Shown here: positions 42,720 to 51,373 of the stretch, in pieces | Position numbering within the stretch: the first letter of the stretch is position 1 | How the letters are laid out: each line of letters begins with the position of its first letter | Assembly (NCBI RefSeq): GCF_030269665.1 | Contig: NZ_BSTS01000001.1 | Coordinates: 62,001 to 126,000, forward strand | From: Actinomycetospora sp. NBRC 106375 | GTDB lineage: Bacteria > Actinomycetota > Actinomycetes > Mycobacteriales > Pseudonocardiaceae | DNA: 64,000 nt | Reading direction: 5' to 3' | Position numbers and translations under genes: made by a program | Notes under the pieces: generated by a model | The model's database searches: none | Told to the model about the DNA's origin: nothing | Seen by the model: the letters and a program-made list of their open reading frames with translations, nothing else

Positions 42720-43970
42720 TCAGCGCAGGGTGACGCCGAGGAGGGCGTCGGCGGCGTCGGCGATGCGGGACGGGCCGTCAGCGGCCCAGCCCTGGCCGTC
42801 GCGGCGGACCAGGACCTCGTCGGCCCAGGCGTCGATCGCCGCGAGCGCGCCGGCGGTGTCGAGGTCGTCGGCGAGGTGGGCGCGCACCCGGGCGATGGTG
42901 TCCTCGGGGTCGGGCCCGGACGGGGCGCCCGCCGCCTCGCGCCAGCGGTGCAGGCGCGCCTGGCCGCCGGTGAGCAGCTCGGCGGTCCAGGAGCGGTCGG
43001 CGCGCCAGTGCCCGGAGAGCAGGGCCAGGCGCACGGCCATCGGGTCGACGCGGTCGCCGCGCAGGCGGGAGACGAAGACGAGGTTGCCCTTCGACTTCGA
43101 CATCTTCGCGCCGTCGAGCCCGATCATCCCGGCGTGGCAGTAGTGGCGGGCCAGGGGGTGCGCGCCGGTGAGGGCCTCGGCGTGCGCGGAGCCGAACTCG
43201 TGGTGCGGGAACGCGAGGTCCGAGCCGCCGCCCTGGACGTCGTACTGGTCGCCCAGGCGGTTGAGCGCGATCGCGGCGCACTCGACGTGCCAGCCGGGGC
43301 GGCCGTCGCCGAGGTCGGAGCTCCACGCCGGCTCGCCCTCGCGGGCCGTGCGCCACAGCAGCGCGTCGAGGGGGTGGCGCTTGCCGGGCCGGTCCGGGTC
43401 GCCGCCGCGCTCCGGGAAGACCCGCAGCATCTCGGCCTCGCTGTAGCGCGAGACGTAGCCGAAGTCCCGGGTGGCGGTGTGGTCGTGGTAGACGTCCGGG
43501 TACCGGTCGTCGTCGGCGCGGTAGGCGGCGCCGCTGGCCAGCAGCTTGCCCACCAGCTCGCTGATCTCGTCGACGGCCTCGACGGCCCCGATGTAGTCGT
43601 GCGGCGGGAGGATCCGCAGCGACTGCATGTCCTCGCGGAACAGCGCCGTCTCGCGCATGCCGAGCACGACCCAGTCGACGGAGTCGCGGTCCGCGCGCTC
43701 GAGCAGCGGATCGTCGATGTCGGTCACGTTCTGCACGTAGTGCACGCCCAGGCCCGCGTCGAGCCACAGCCGGTGGATGAGGTCGAACGCCAGGTAGGTG
43801 GCCGCGTGACCGAGGTGGGTCGCGTCGTAGGGCGTGATGCCGCAGACGTACATCTTCGCGGTGGACCCGGGGGTGACCGGCCGGACGTCGCCGCTGGCCG
43901 TGTCGTGCAGCCGCAGCGGGGGCGGGGTGCCGGGGACACGGGGGACGTCGATGGGTGGCCACGCTCGCAT
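42720..43970 (-). CDS. mshC: Mycothiol cysteine ligase MshC
   Basis: 416 aa class-I aminoacyl-tRNA-synthetase-fold enzyme related to Cys[18 protein letters not shown] contains Zn ligand Cys43 and the HIGH-like site; Cys231 ([10 protein letters not shown]) and His256 (AFPHHEFG) complete the zinc site; KMSKS is at 289-293. It ligates cysteine to GlcN-Ins using ATP, the penultimate step of mycothiol synthesis. I use ATG 43970; a GTG two codons upstream is possible. The truncated C-terminus lacking the tRNA-binding domain separates it from CysRS. Its upstream region has a long nested hairpin. Confidence 0.95.
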   Translation of the reverse strand: MRAWPPIDVPRVPGTPPPLRLHDTASGDVRPVTPGSTAKMYVCGITPYDATHLGHAATYLAFDLIHRLWLDAGLGVHYVQNVTDIDDPLLERADRDSVDWVVLGMRETALFREDMQSLRILPPHDYIGAVEAVDEISELVGKLLASGAAYRADDDRYPDVYHDHTATRDFGYVSRYSEAEMLRVFPERGGDPDRPGKRHPLDALLWRTAREGEPAWSSDLGDGRPGWHVECAAIALNRLGDQYDVQGGGSDLAFPHHEFGSAHAEALTGAHPLARHYCHAGMIGLDGAKMSKSKGNLVFVSRLRGDRVDPMAVRLALLSGHWRADRSWTAELLTGGQARLHRWREAAGAPSGPDPEDTIARVRAHLADDLDTAGALAAIDAWADEVLVRRDGQGWAADGPSRIADAADALLGVTLR

Positions 43971-44056
43971 GACCACGAGCCTAAGCCCGCCCCGACCCGG
44001 TCGGCCGGGACTCGTGGCGAACCGCTCGCGGAGCGGCCGCGAACGCCGTGATGGAA

Positions 44057-44134
44057 CCCCGGCCGGGTCGTGTCGCAGGGACCTCGGTGGGCGAGCACCG
44101 GTGTCCCTGCACGGGATGACGGACCCGGCCGGGG
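44057..44134. other. Structured intergenic element: three nested inverted repeats
   Basis: Outer arms of 13 bp (44057-44069 ccccggccgggtc with 44122-44134), middle arms of 8 bp (44075-44082 gcagggac with 44103-44110), and inner arms of 5 bp (44085-44089 with 44096-44100, loop of 6). As RNA this would be one long interrupted hairpin, ending 87 bases upstream of the mshC start on the minus strand and downstream of the VWA gene. There is no T-run. It could terminate the VWA operon or act in the mshC leader. The rest of the 285-bp gap (43971-44255) shows nothing else clear. Confidence 0.6.
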
Positions 44135-44255
44135 TGGCCGGGAGCCGCGGGGGGGATCGGCTCCAGCCACGATCGAGCGTAACCGCTTCCGATATACCGT
44201 GGCGGCACGTGGTCGCGGTTGCCCCGTCCGGCTGAACGACTGTTCGGCTGATGCC

Positions 44256-46238
44256 TCAGCGCCGTCGGCGACTCGCGAGATAATCACTGACCACGGCGGC
44301 CCCGAGCCCGTCGAGGTCGGGGTTCACCACGCGCCCGCCTGCCCGCCGGGCGACGAGGTCGACGAACTGCTCGAGACGCGGGTCGTCGCCGAGCATGAAC
44401 ACGGTCAGGGCCGCGTTCAGGCGCGTCAGCGCGTCGACCTCCCCGAGCGTGGCCCGGAGCGTCTCCGGGCTCGGCGGGTAGTCGAACGCCGCGTGCCCGT
44501 CGGGCTCGAGGTGGGCGGTCGGCTCGCCGTCGGTGACCACCAGGACCACCGGCGCCGCGTCCGCGTTCTTGCGCAGGTGCCGTCCGGCCAGCAGCAGCGC
44601 GTGGTGCAGGTTGGTGCCCTGCTCCCACGCCCCCTCCAGCGCCGTGAGCTCCCCGAGCTCGACCTCCTTGGCGTGCCGGCCGAAGGTGATCAGCTGCAGC
44701 GCGTCCCCGCGGAAGCGCGTCGAGACGAGGTGGTGCAGCGCCAGCGCGGTGCGCTTCATCGGCACCCACCGCCCGTCGGCCACCATCGACCACGAGGTGT
44801 CGACGCAGAGCGCCACCGCCGCACGGGTGCGCTGCTCGGTCTCCACGATCTCCACGTCGGTGACGTCGAGGGCCCGCTGGTCGCCGGACGCGTGGCGCAT
44901 CTCGGCGTTGAGCAGCGTGCGCGGCACGTCCCACTGCTCGGTGTCCCCGAACGACCACGGCCGGGTCGCCCCGGTGGCCTCGCCGGCTGCGCCGGAGCGC
45001 TGCGTCTCCCGTTCCCCGCGCCGGGTCGACAGCGAGCCGACGACGTCGCGCAACGACGACTGCCCGAGCTGGCGCAGCGCCTTCGGCGAGAGCATCAGCG
45101 ACCCGTCCGCGGCGCGCTGGAACACGCCCTGGCGCTCGAGCTCGCGCTGGAGCTCGGCCAGGCGCTGGGCGTCGACGCGGGCCTGCTCCCCGAGCGTGGC
45201 CTCGAGAGCCTCGAGGTCGATGTCCTCCATGCGGGCGCCCGGATACGACTGGGAGAGCTGCTCGGCCAGGGCGTCCATCTGCCCCAGCTCCTCCATCGCC
45301 CGGGTGGCCTCGCCCATGCCCAGCGGGTCGTCGCCGCGGAAGCGGCCCCGCCCCTGCCAGTCCTCGCCCGGGCGCATGCCCTGGAGCTGCTGGTCGAGCC
45401 GCGAGAGCTGCTCGGCCAGACCGGGGTCGCCGAAGGCCTGCTGCATGAGGCCCTCGAGCTCGGCGCGCTGCTCGGCCGACAGCGAGTTCATCATCCGCTG
45501 CGCGGCCGCCGACCGTTCCGCGAGCAGGTCCACCAGCTCATCGGTGGTCTGCGGGTTCTCCGGGAAGAACTGGCCGTGCTTCTCCATGAACTCGCGGAAC
45601 TGGTCCGTGGTGTCCTCGCCGCGGCTGTGCGCCTCGAGCAGGTCGTTCAGGTCGGAGATCATCTCCTTGACCCGCTCGACGTCCTCGGACGTCGCGTTCT
45701 CCATGGCCTGCTTCATGCCCTGGAAGCGCTGGTCGAGCGCCTCCCGGCCGAGCAGGTCCTGGATCTGCTGGTAGGCCTGGCGTGCCTCGGGGTTGCGCCA
45801 GTCGTAGTTCTCCAGCTCGGCCACGGCGCCGGCCGGCGAGGGCGGCAGCGCGTCGAGCTGCATCTCGCGGAATCGGGCGTCGTCGGAGTCCTCGGCCTGC
45901 AGGGAGTTCCGCTCGGCCTCGAGCGCGCGCTCGAGCAGCTCGCGGACCTCCTGGAGCGTGCCGTCGAGGCGGTGGGTGCGCTGCAGCCGGCTGCGCCGCT
46001 CGTTGAGCCGGCGCATGAGGTCGTCGAGACCCCGCTGGTCCTCGGTGCCGCGCCGCATCAGCTCGCGCATCGCCTGCCGCGGCGAGGTGCCCTCCATGAC
46101 GTCGCGGCCCAGCTCGTCCATGGCCGAGCGGAGGTCGAACGGCGGGGCGAGCGGGTCGGGACCGTCGTAGAACCGCCCGTAGGAGTAGCGGCCGCTGGTG
46201 GGGCCGCCGCTGCCGGGGTCGGCCGGGTCAGCCGCCAT
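44256..46238 (-). CDS. VWA-domain protein paired with an AAA+ ATPase (Rv0959-like)
   Basis: 660 aa. The first roughly 400 residues are helical, Gln/Glu/Arg-rich and probably coiled coil (for example RGLDDLMRRLNERRSRLQRT, MRELMRRGTEDQ). The C-terminal von Willebrand A domain has a full metal-ion site: CVDTSWSMVADGRWVPM (D-x-S-x-S), the middle Thr region GTNLHHALLLAG and VVLVVTDGEP. No signal peptide. It overlaps the ATPase gene by 11 bp, so they are co-translated. Such pairs are MoxR-like chaperones that assemble or load metals into protein complexes; the client is unknown. Confidence 0.88.
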   Translation of the reverse strand: MAADPADPGSGGPTSGRYSYGRFYDGPDPLAPPFDLRSAMDELGRDVMEGTSPRQAMRELMRRGTEDQRGLDDLMRRLNERRSRLQRTHRLDGTLQEVRELLERALEAERNSLQAEDSDDARFREMQLDALPPSPAGAVAELENYDWRNPEARQAYQQIQDLLGREALDQRFQGMKQAMENATSEDVERVKEMISDLNDLLEAHSRGEDTTDQFREFMEKHGQFFPENPQTTDELVDLLAERSAAAQRMMNSLSAEQRAELEGLMQQAFGDPGLAEQLSRLDQQLQGMRPGEDWQGRGRFRGDDPLGMGEATRAMEELGQMDALAEQLSQSYPGARMEDIDLEALEATLGEQARVDAQRLAELQRELERQGVFQRAADGSLMLSPKALRQLGQSSLRDVVGSLSTRRGERETQRSGAAGEATGATRPWSFGDTEQWDVPRTLLNAEMRHASGDQRALDVTDVEIVETEQRTRAAVALCVDTSWSMVADGRWVPMKRTALALHHLVSTRFRGDALQLITFGRHAKEVELGELTALEGAWEQGTNLHHALLLAGRHLRKNADAAPVVLVVTDGEPTAHLEPDGHAAFDYPPSPETLRATLGEVDALTRLNAALTVFMLGDDPRLEQFVDLVARRAGGRVVNPDLDGLGAAVVSDYLASRRRR

Positions 46239-47655
46239 ACGCCACCGTCCCGTCCTCGGCGTCGTCGTCCTTGGCCAGCTTGCGCGTGAGGTAGAGGTGC
46301 TCGAGCGCCAGTTCGACCGCGCTCGCCAGCGGGCCGGGGGCCTCGGTGCCCGCGGCCCCGAGCCGCTCGGCCACCGTGTAGACCACGGAGATCGACGGGA
46401 GGGCGTCGACCACCTGGCGGGCGGCCACACGGTCGCCGGTGACGACCCGGCGCGAGCCCTCGAGCGCGGACACGCCGTCGGCCAGCGGGGCGAGGTCGAC
46501 CCCGGCGAGGCGGGCACGGGCGGTCTCGGAGATCGAGCGCCGCAGCAGGTGGGTCAGCAGCTCGGCCTCGCGGCCCTCCTCCCCCGACTCGAACTCGAGC
46601 TTGCCGCGCAGCACCGGTGGCACCGACTCGAGGTCGACGGGGCGGGCGACGGCCGCGTCCTCGCCGGTGACCGCGGCCCGGCGCAGCGCGGCGGCCGCGA
46701 CGGTCTCGGCCGCCGCGATCGTGAAGCGCGCGGACACGCCGCTGCGCTGGTCGATCGCGCCCGACGAGCGCAGGTGGCGGGTGAAGCGGGCGAGCACCTC
46801 GACGAGGTGGTCGGGCACGTCGGCGACGAGGTGCGCCTCCTGGCGGGCCAGGGCGATCTCGCCGGCGACCTCGAGCGGGTAGTGCGTGCGGACCTCGGCG
46901 CCGAACCGGTCCTTGAGCGGGGTGATGATCCGCCCGCGGTTGGTGTAGTCCTCGGGGTTCGCGCTGGCCACGAGCATGATGTCCAGCGGCAGGCGCAGCG
47001 TGTAGCCGCGCACCTGGATGTCGCGCTCCTCCATGACGTTGAGCAGCGCGACCTGGATGCGCTCGGCGAGGTCGGGCAGCTCGTTGATCGTCACGATGCC
47101 GCGGTGCGCCCGCGGCACGAGGCCGTAGTGGATGGTCTCGGGGTCGCCGAGGCTGCGCCCCTCCGCGACCTTGACCGGGTCGACGTCGCCGATCAGGTCG
47201 GCGACGCTGGTGTCGGGCGTGGCCAGCTTCTCGGCGTACCGCTCGGAGCGGTGCCGCCACGCGATCGGGAGGTCGTCGCCGAGCTCGGCGGCCCGGCGCC
47301 GGCTGGCGGGGGTGATCGGCTCGGCGGGGTGCTCCCCCAGCTCGGAGCCGTCGATGACCGGCGTCCACTCGTCGAGCAGGTTCACCAGGCTGCGCAGCAG
47401 GCGCGTCTTGCCCTGGCCCCGCTCGCCGAGCAGCACCACGTCGTGCCCCGCCAGCACCGCGCGCTCGAACTGCGGCAGGACGGTGCGGTCGAACCCGACG
47501 ATGCCCGGCCAGGGGCCCGCCCCGGCGCGCAGCCGGGCGAGGAGGTTGTCGCGGAGCTCGGTGCGGACACTGCGGGCGTGCGCCGCCGGGTGGCCGCTGC
47601 GGGCCAGGTCGCCGGCGGTGGTGGGGAGATCAGCAGGAGCGGAAGGAGTGCTCAC
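46228..47655 (-). CDS. AAA+ ATPase, magnesium-chelatase/MoxR-like (Rv0958-like)
   Basis: 475 aa. Walker A is LGERGQGKTRLLRSL, the Walker B-like segment is GIVTINELPDL (Asn-Glu instead of Asp-Glu), and sensor 1 is LVASANPEDYTNRGRI. An arginine-finger region follows (PLKDRFGAEVRTHYP). The lid/C-terminal half runs to residue 475. Acts with the downstream VWA protein. Chelatase-family ATPases remodel partner complexes; the genes beside it do not encode an obvious metal enzyme client, so the substrate remains open. Confidence 0.88.
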   Translation of the reverse strand: MSTPSAPADLPTTAGDLARSGHPAAHARSVRTELRDNLLARLRAGAGPWPGIVGFDRTVLPQFERAVLAGHDVVLLGERGQGKTRLLRSLVNLLDEWTPVIDGSELGEHPAEPITPASRRRAAELGDDLPIAWRHRSERYAEKLATPDTSVADLIGDVDPVKVAEGRSLGDPETIHYGLVPRAHRGIVTINELPDLAERIQVALLNVMEERDIQVRGYTLRLPLDIMLVASANPEDYTNRGRIITPLKDRFGAEVRTHYPLEVAGEIALARQEAHLVADVPDHLVEVLARFTRHLRSSGAIDQRSGVSARFTIAAAETVAAAALRRAAVTGEDAAVARPVDLESVPPVLRGKLEFESGEEGREAELLTHLLRRSISETARARLAGVDLAPLADGVSALEGSRRVVTGDRVAARQVVDALPSISVVYTVAERLGAAGTEAPGPLASAVELALEHLYLTRKLAKDDDAEDGTVAYGG

Positions 47656-47839
47656 TCCTCCACGCTACGTCCGCGGTCCCGATCCGGCCCACGAAAAGAC
47701 GGATCGTCGTTCCGAAACCGGGTTCCACCGATCGTGTCCCTCGCCGACCGGTCACGTTGCGTGGTCTCTGGACACTCACCGGAGTTGACTGCGGTCCTCC
47801 TCCCGCACGGGGCGGGTGGCGGAGGCGATCGGGGAGATC

Positions 47840-48061
47840 ATGCAGCGGTCCGTCGTGGTGGTGGGCGTGTCGGTCCTCCTGCTGCTCGGCGGGGTCGGTC
47901 CCGCCCTCGCGGCGCCGCCCACCCCGAGCGCACCCGAGATCGTCGACGACGAGCCGCCGCTCGTCGCGCCCGCGGTCGCGTGGTGGACCGGCACCGGGCT
48001 CGCCCTCATGGCCGGCGCCGCGGGCGTCGCCGGGATCCGGCACGTGACGCAGCGCCGGTGA
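47840..48061 (+). CDS. Small secreted/membrane-anchored protein, partner of sortase-like protein
   Basis: 73 aa from the ATG at 47840, which has a GGGGAG site 5 bases upstream; an in-frame GTG at 47816 is less likely. A signal peptide (MQRSVVVVGVSVLLLLGG, cleavage after GPALA) leads to a Pro/acidic stretch (PSAPEIVDDEPPLVAPA) and a C-terminal hydrophobic helix with a basic tail (GTGLALMAGAAGVAGIRHVT then QRR). This is the layout of a sortase substrate, but no LPxTG-like motif is present. Its stop overlaps the GTG start of the sortase-like gene. Function unknown. Confidence 0.7.
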   Translation: MQRSVVVVGVSVLLLLGGVGPALAAPPTPSAPEIVDDEPPLVAPAVAWWTGTGLALMAGAAGVAGIRHVTQRR

Positions 48062-48726
48062 GCCGGCACCGCCGGGAACCCGACGGTCACCTGCGGGCGA
48101 TCGCGGCGCTGGAGACCTCGGCGACGGTGCGGGCGCTGGCGGTGCTGGCCTTCGTCCTCAGCGCGGCGTGCGCCGCGCTGGGCGTGGCCGGGGTCGCGGG
48201 GGCCGGCGACGCGCCCGACCCGTGCCCACCGCCGACGGTCTCCTGGCACGCGGACCCGACGCCTCTCGACCGCGGCGACCCGGTGGCGTTCTCCCTCGAC
48301 CGCGTCGACGCCTGCTCGTCCCTCGCGCCCGTCGGCGTGGACGCGCGGCGCCGGCTCGAGGCGCCGTCGGTGCACACCCCGGAGCAGGCGGGCTGGTACC
48401 GCCTCGGCCCGACGCCCGGGGAGCGCGGCGCGGCCGTCATCGTCGGGCGGATGACCGGTGACGGGCACCGCGGCGTCCTCGCGGGCGTCACCGACGCGCG
48501 GACGGGCGACCGGCTCACCGTCTGGCGCCGCGACGGCACGGTCGCCGTCTTCGCTGTCACCGGCACGACCCGGGTCTCGACGGCGAGGTTCCCCACGCGG
48601 GCGGTCTACGGCAACACCGACGGGGCCGAGCTGCGGGTGGTCACCGCCGGGGAGGTGCCCGACGGTGCCGGGCGCACCGCGGACGACGCCGTCATCGTCT
48701 ACGCGCACCTCGTCGGCCGGGGCTGA
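48058..48726 (+). CDS. Class F sortase-like protein lacking catalytic His, Cys and Arg
   Basis: 222 aa from a GTG. An N-terminal membrane helix (VRALAVLAFVLSAACAALGV) precedes a domain whose motifs follow class E/F sortases: GWYRLGPTPGERGAAVIVG, RTGDRLTVWRRDGTVAVFAV, FPTRAVYGNTDGAELRVVT, DDAVIVYAHL. The catalytic positions do not: Arg131 stands where GH is expected, Ala197 replaces the Cys of the usual LxTC motif, and His217 stands at the Arg of YAR. A transpeptidase is therefore excluded on present knowledge; a structural or binding role for the adjacent small membrane protein is inference. Alternative: a decaying gene, though the frame is intact. Confidence 0.75.
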   Translation: MSRHRREPDGHLRAIAALETSATVRALAVLAFVLSAACAALGVAGVAGAGDAPDPCPPPTVSWHADPTPLDRGDPVAFSLDRVDACSSLAPVGVDARRRLEAPSVHTPEQAGWYRLGPTPGERGAAVIVGRMTGDGHRGVLAGVTDARTGDRLTVWRRDGTVAVFAVTGTTRVSTARFPTRAVYGNTDGAELRVVTAGEVPDGAGRTADDAVIVYAHLVGRG

Positions 48727-48730
48727 GCGC

Positions 48731-49351
48731 TCAGGCGACGAGCTTCATCAGGGTGTCGGCGAGCTCGTCGAGCGCGCGCTCCTGCTCGTCCTCGCCGAGC
48801 CCGGCACACCACAGCGGCGCCTGGCTCATCGCGGCGTGCATCGCCTGCAGGGTGCTGCCCAGGCCGACGACCCGGAACTCACCGCGGTCGATCCCCTCGG
48901 TGAGCACCGTCCGGAAGACGTGGTCGTGGCGGCGGCGCAGCTCCGTGATCCGTACGCGCAGGGCGTCGGGCCAGGTGCTCGGCACGAGGAACAGGCGCAG
49001 GGCGGCGGGGTACTCGCGCACGGCGATCGCCACGTGCTCGCGGATGAGCGCCCGCAGCCGGGCGGTGGGCGGGCCCTCGGCGCCCGCGGGCAGGCGCTCG
49101 AGCCGGTCGGTCCAGTCGCTGCCGAGGGTCTCGATGGCCGCGGCCGCCAGCTCGTCCTTGCTCGCGAAGTAGTAGTAGAGCGAGCCCTTCGTGACGTCGA
49201 GGCGCTCGGCGACGTCGTCGAGGTTCACGGCGTCGTAGCCACGCTCGCCGAACAGCTCGGCGGCGACGGCCAGGATCTGCTGGATACGGCGCCCGCGCTT
49301 GCGCGCGACCCGGCCGACCGGCTCCGGCGACTCCTGCGCGACCTCCGTCAT
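48731..49351 (-). CDS. TetR-family transcription regulator of the acyl-CoA operon
   Basis: 206 aa. N-terminal HTH at about 22-68: RIQQILAVAAELFGERGYDA, VNLDDVAERLDVTKGSLYYY, FASKDELA. The C-terminal ligand domain resembles KstR2/FadR-type TetR proteins that sense acyl-CoA esters. It is divergent from the acyl-CoA dehydrogenase gene, with inverted repeats in the shared 111-bp gap. Repression relieved by a pathway CoA ester is the usual mode; here inferred from location. Confidence 0.88.
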   Translation of the reverse strand: MTEVAQESPEPVGRVARKRGRRIQQILAVAAELFGERGYDAVNLDDVAERLDVTKGSLYYYFASKDELAAAAIETLGSDWTDRLERLPAGAEGPPTARLRALIREHVAIAVREYPAALRLFLVPSTWPDALRVRITELRRRHDHVFRTVLTEGIDRGEFRVVGLGSTLQAMHAAMSQAPLWCAGLGEDEQERALDELADTLMKLVA

Positions 49352-49379
49352 GGGCCCAGCGTGGACGAGTTCAACCCTG

Positions 49380-49424
49380 GAGTCAAACTTCTACTCCAAA
49401 TATTGACTCTCGGGTCGAAGTTTG
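49380..49424. promoter_or_regulatory. Candidate TetR operator/promoter region
   Basis: Unusually AT-rich for this genome. It contains the inverted repeat gagtcaa (49380-49386) / ttgactc (49403-49409) and an interleaved pair caaactt (49384-49390) / aagtttg (49418-49424). ttgact could also serve as a -35 element for the rightward operon. Placed between the divergent tetR and acyl-CoA dehydrogenase genes, it is the obvious binding site. The exact boundaries are a guess. Confidence 0.6.
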
Positions 49425-49462
49425 CGAGCGTCGTCGGCACCCGAGAGACGCGGAGGCCGACG

Positions 49463-50611
49463 ATGGACTTCGAGCTCAGCGACGCCCAGCGCGAGCTGCG
49501 CGACCGGGCGCGCGCCGTCGCGACCGAGCACCTCGCCCCCGGCTACGCCGAGCGCGAGCGGGCCGGTCGCATCGAGCCCGCGCTGCGCCGCGAGATCGGG
49601 CGCCGCGGCCTCATCGCCCCGGAGCTGCCGACCGAGCTCGGCGGCGGCGGGCACGACCGGGTCACCGCGGGCGTCGTCACCGAGGAGATCGCCCGCGGCG
49701 ACATCAACGTCGGCTACCTGCAGGTGGTCGGCTCGCTGGTCGGCGCCGTGCTCGCCCGCAACGCCGCGCCGGGGATCGCGAAGGAGTGGGTGCCGCGCAT
49801 CTGCTCGGGCGAGGAGATCGTCGGCATCGGGCTCACCGAGCCGCACGCCGGCTCGGACGCCGGGGTCCCCCGGCTCACCGCACGGCGCGACGGCACCGAC
49901 TGGGTGCTCGACGGCGTCAAGTCGCTGTCGTTCGCCGGCGACGCCGCCGCCGTCGTGGTGTTCGCCCGGACCGGGCCGTCGGAGCAGCGGGGCCGCGACA
50001 TCAGCGCGTTCCTCGTCCCCCTCGACGGCGCCGGCGTGACCCGCGAGCCCTACCGGGACATGGGGACGGCGGCGGTCGGGCGCGGCGCCGCGCACCTCGA
50101 CGGCGTCCGCGTGCCCGCCGACCACCTGCTCGGCGACGAGGGCCGCGGGTTCGTCCAGGTCATGCAGGGCTTCGACTTCAGCCGGGCGCTGATCGGCCTG
50201 CAGTGCCTCGGCGCCGCCGAGCAGAGCGTCGACGAGACCTGGACCTACGTCAGCGAGCGGGAGGCGTTCGACCGGCCGCTGTCGACCAACCAGGGCGTCG
50301 CCTTCCCGCTGGCGGAGGCCGAGACGCTGCTGGCGGCCGCGCGGCTGTTGTGCCTGGAGACCCTGTGGCGCGGCGACACCGGGCGGCCGCACACCGCGCA
50401 GGCCGCGATGTGCAAGTGGTGGGCCCCGAAGACGGCCTACGACGTCATCACGCAGTGCCTGCTGCTGCACGGCCAGTACGGCTACCGCACCGAGCTGCCG
50501 CTCGAGCAGCGCCTGCGCGACGTGCTCGGCCTGCAGATCGGCGACGGCACCGCCCAGATCATGAAGCTCGTGGTCGCCCGCGACCGTCTCGGTCGCGAGC
50601 TGGCCCCGTAA
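49463..50611 (+). CDS. Acyl-CoA dehydrogenase with Asp at the catalytic base position
   Basis: 382 aa, ATG at 49463. Acyl-CoA dehydrogenase fold: MDFELSDAQRELRDRARAVA, the FAD/substrate loop GIGLTEPHAGSDAG, and the C-terminal LQIGDGTAQIMKLVVARDRL. In most family members the last motif reads YEGT with a catalytic Glu; here it is GDGT, so an Asp stands at that place. That variant, with the BadH-like SDR next door, suggests a dehydrogenase for a cyclic or alpha-branched acyl-CoA (cyclohexanecarboxyl-CoA type), which is inference. First gene of a five-gene operon. Confidence 0.85.
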   Translation: MDFELSDAQRELRDRARAVATEHLAPGYAERERAGRIEPALRREIGRRGLIAPELPTELGGGGHDRVTAGVVTEEIARGDINVGYLQVVGSLVGAVLARNAAPGIAKEWVPRICSGEEIVGIGLTEPHAGSDAGVPRLTARRDGTDWVLDGVKSLSFAGDAAAVVVFARTGPSEQRGRDISAFLVPLDGAGVTREPYRDMGTAAVGRGAAHLDGVRVPADHLLGDEGRGFVQVMQGFDFSRALIGLQCLGAAEQSVDETWTYVSEREAFDRPLSTNQGVAFPLAEAETLLAAARLLCLETLWRGDTGRPHTAQAAMCKWWAPKTAYDVITQCLLLHGQYGYRTELPLEQRLRDVLGLQIGDGTAQIMKLVVARDRLGRELAP

Positions 50612-50626
50612 CGGAGGGACCCCCGC

Positions 50627-51373
50627 ATGGGACGCATGGACCAGAGGATCGCGATCGTCACCGGCGCCGGCCGCGGCATCGGGCGCGGCATCGCCGAGAA
50701 GCTCGCCGCCGAGGGCGCCACCGTGGTAGCCACTGACGTGGACGAGACGACGGCGAAGGACACCGCCGCCCCGCTCGGCGGGGACGCGCTCGGCCTCGCC
50801 GCCGACGTCGCCGACCGGGAGTCGGTGGACGCGATGGTGGCCGCCGTGCGCGAGCACTTCGGCCGGATCGACGTGCTCGTCAACAACGCCGGCTGGGACA
50901 AGGTCGGGCCGTTCGTCGACTCCGATCCTGCCGATTGGGACAAGATCATCAGGATCAACCTCTACGGCGTGCTGCACACGGCCAAGGCCGTGCTGCCGAT
51001 CATGGCCGAGCAGGGCGCCGGGCGCGTCGTGAACCTCGCGTCCGACGCCGGCCGGGTCGGCTCGTCCGGCGAGGCCGTGTACTCCGCGGCCAAGGGCGGG
51101 GTCATCGCGTTCACCAAGACCGCCGCCCGCGAGATGGCCCGCCACCAGATCGCGGTGAACTGCGTCTGCCCCGGCCCGACCGACACCGCGCTCTTCGCCT
51201 CGGTCACCGAGGACAACCCGAAGCTGCGCGACGCCCTGACCAAGGCGATCCCGCTGCGCCGCCTCGCGCAGCCGACCGACCTCGCCAACGCCGTCGCGTT
51301 CCTCGCCTCCGACGAGGCCGCCTACATCACCGGGCAGACGCTGTCGGTCAGCGGCGGATTGTCGATGAGCTGA
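50627..51373 (+). CDS. SDR-family dehydrogenase (BadH-like)
   Basis: 248 aa. NAD-binding TGAGRGIGRGIAEKLAAEG, NNAG at 86-89 region, and active-site Ser/Tyr/Lys in NLASDAGRVGSSGEAVYSAAK. It closely resembles 2-hydroxycyclohexanecarboxyl-CoA dehydrogenase and 3-oxoacyl reductase-type SDRs. In context it would oxidise a beta-hydroxyacyl-CoA formed by the hydratase of this operon. A GGAGGG site precedes the ATG. Its stop overlaps the next ATG (TGATG). Confidence 0.87.
   Translation: MGRMDQRIAIVTGAGRGIGRGIAEKLAAEGATVVATDVDETTAKDTAAPLGGDALGLAADVADRESVDAMVAAVREHFGRIDVLVNNAGWDKVGPFVDSDPADWDKIIRINLYGVLHTAKAVLPIMAEQGAGRVVNLASDAGRVGSSGEAVYSAAKGGVIAFTKTAAREMARHQIAVNCVCPGPTDTALFASVTEDNPKLRDALTKAIPLRRLAQPTDLANAVAFLASDEAAYITGQTLSVSGGLSMS

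Noticed and set aside
43971-44255. Small RNA gene or tRNA in the mshC upstream gap
   Set aside because: Apart from the nested hairpin there is no tRNA fold or recognisable RNA family; listed only as a structured element.
46198-48057. Upstream extension of the sortase-like gene's open frame across the ATPase
   Set aside because: The frame is antisense to the AAA+ ATPase; the GTG overlapping the small protein's stop is a sound start.
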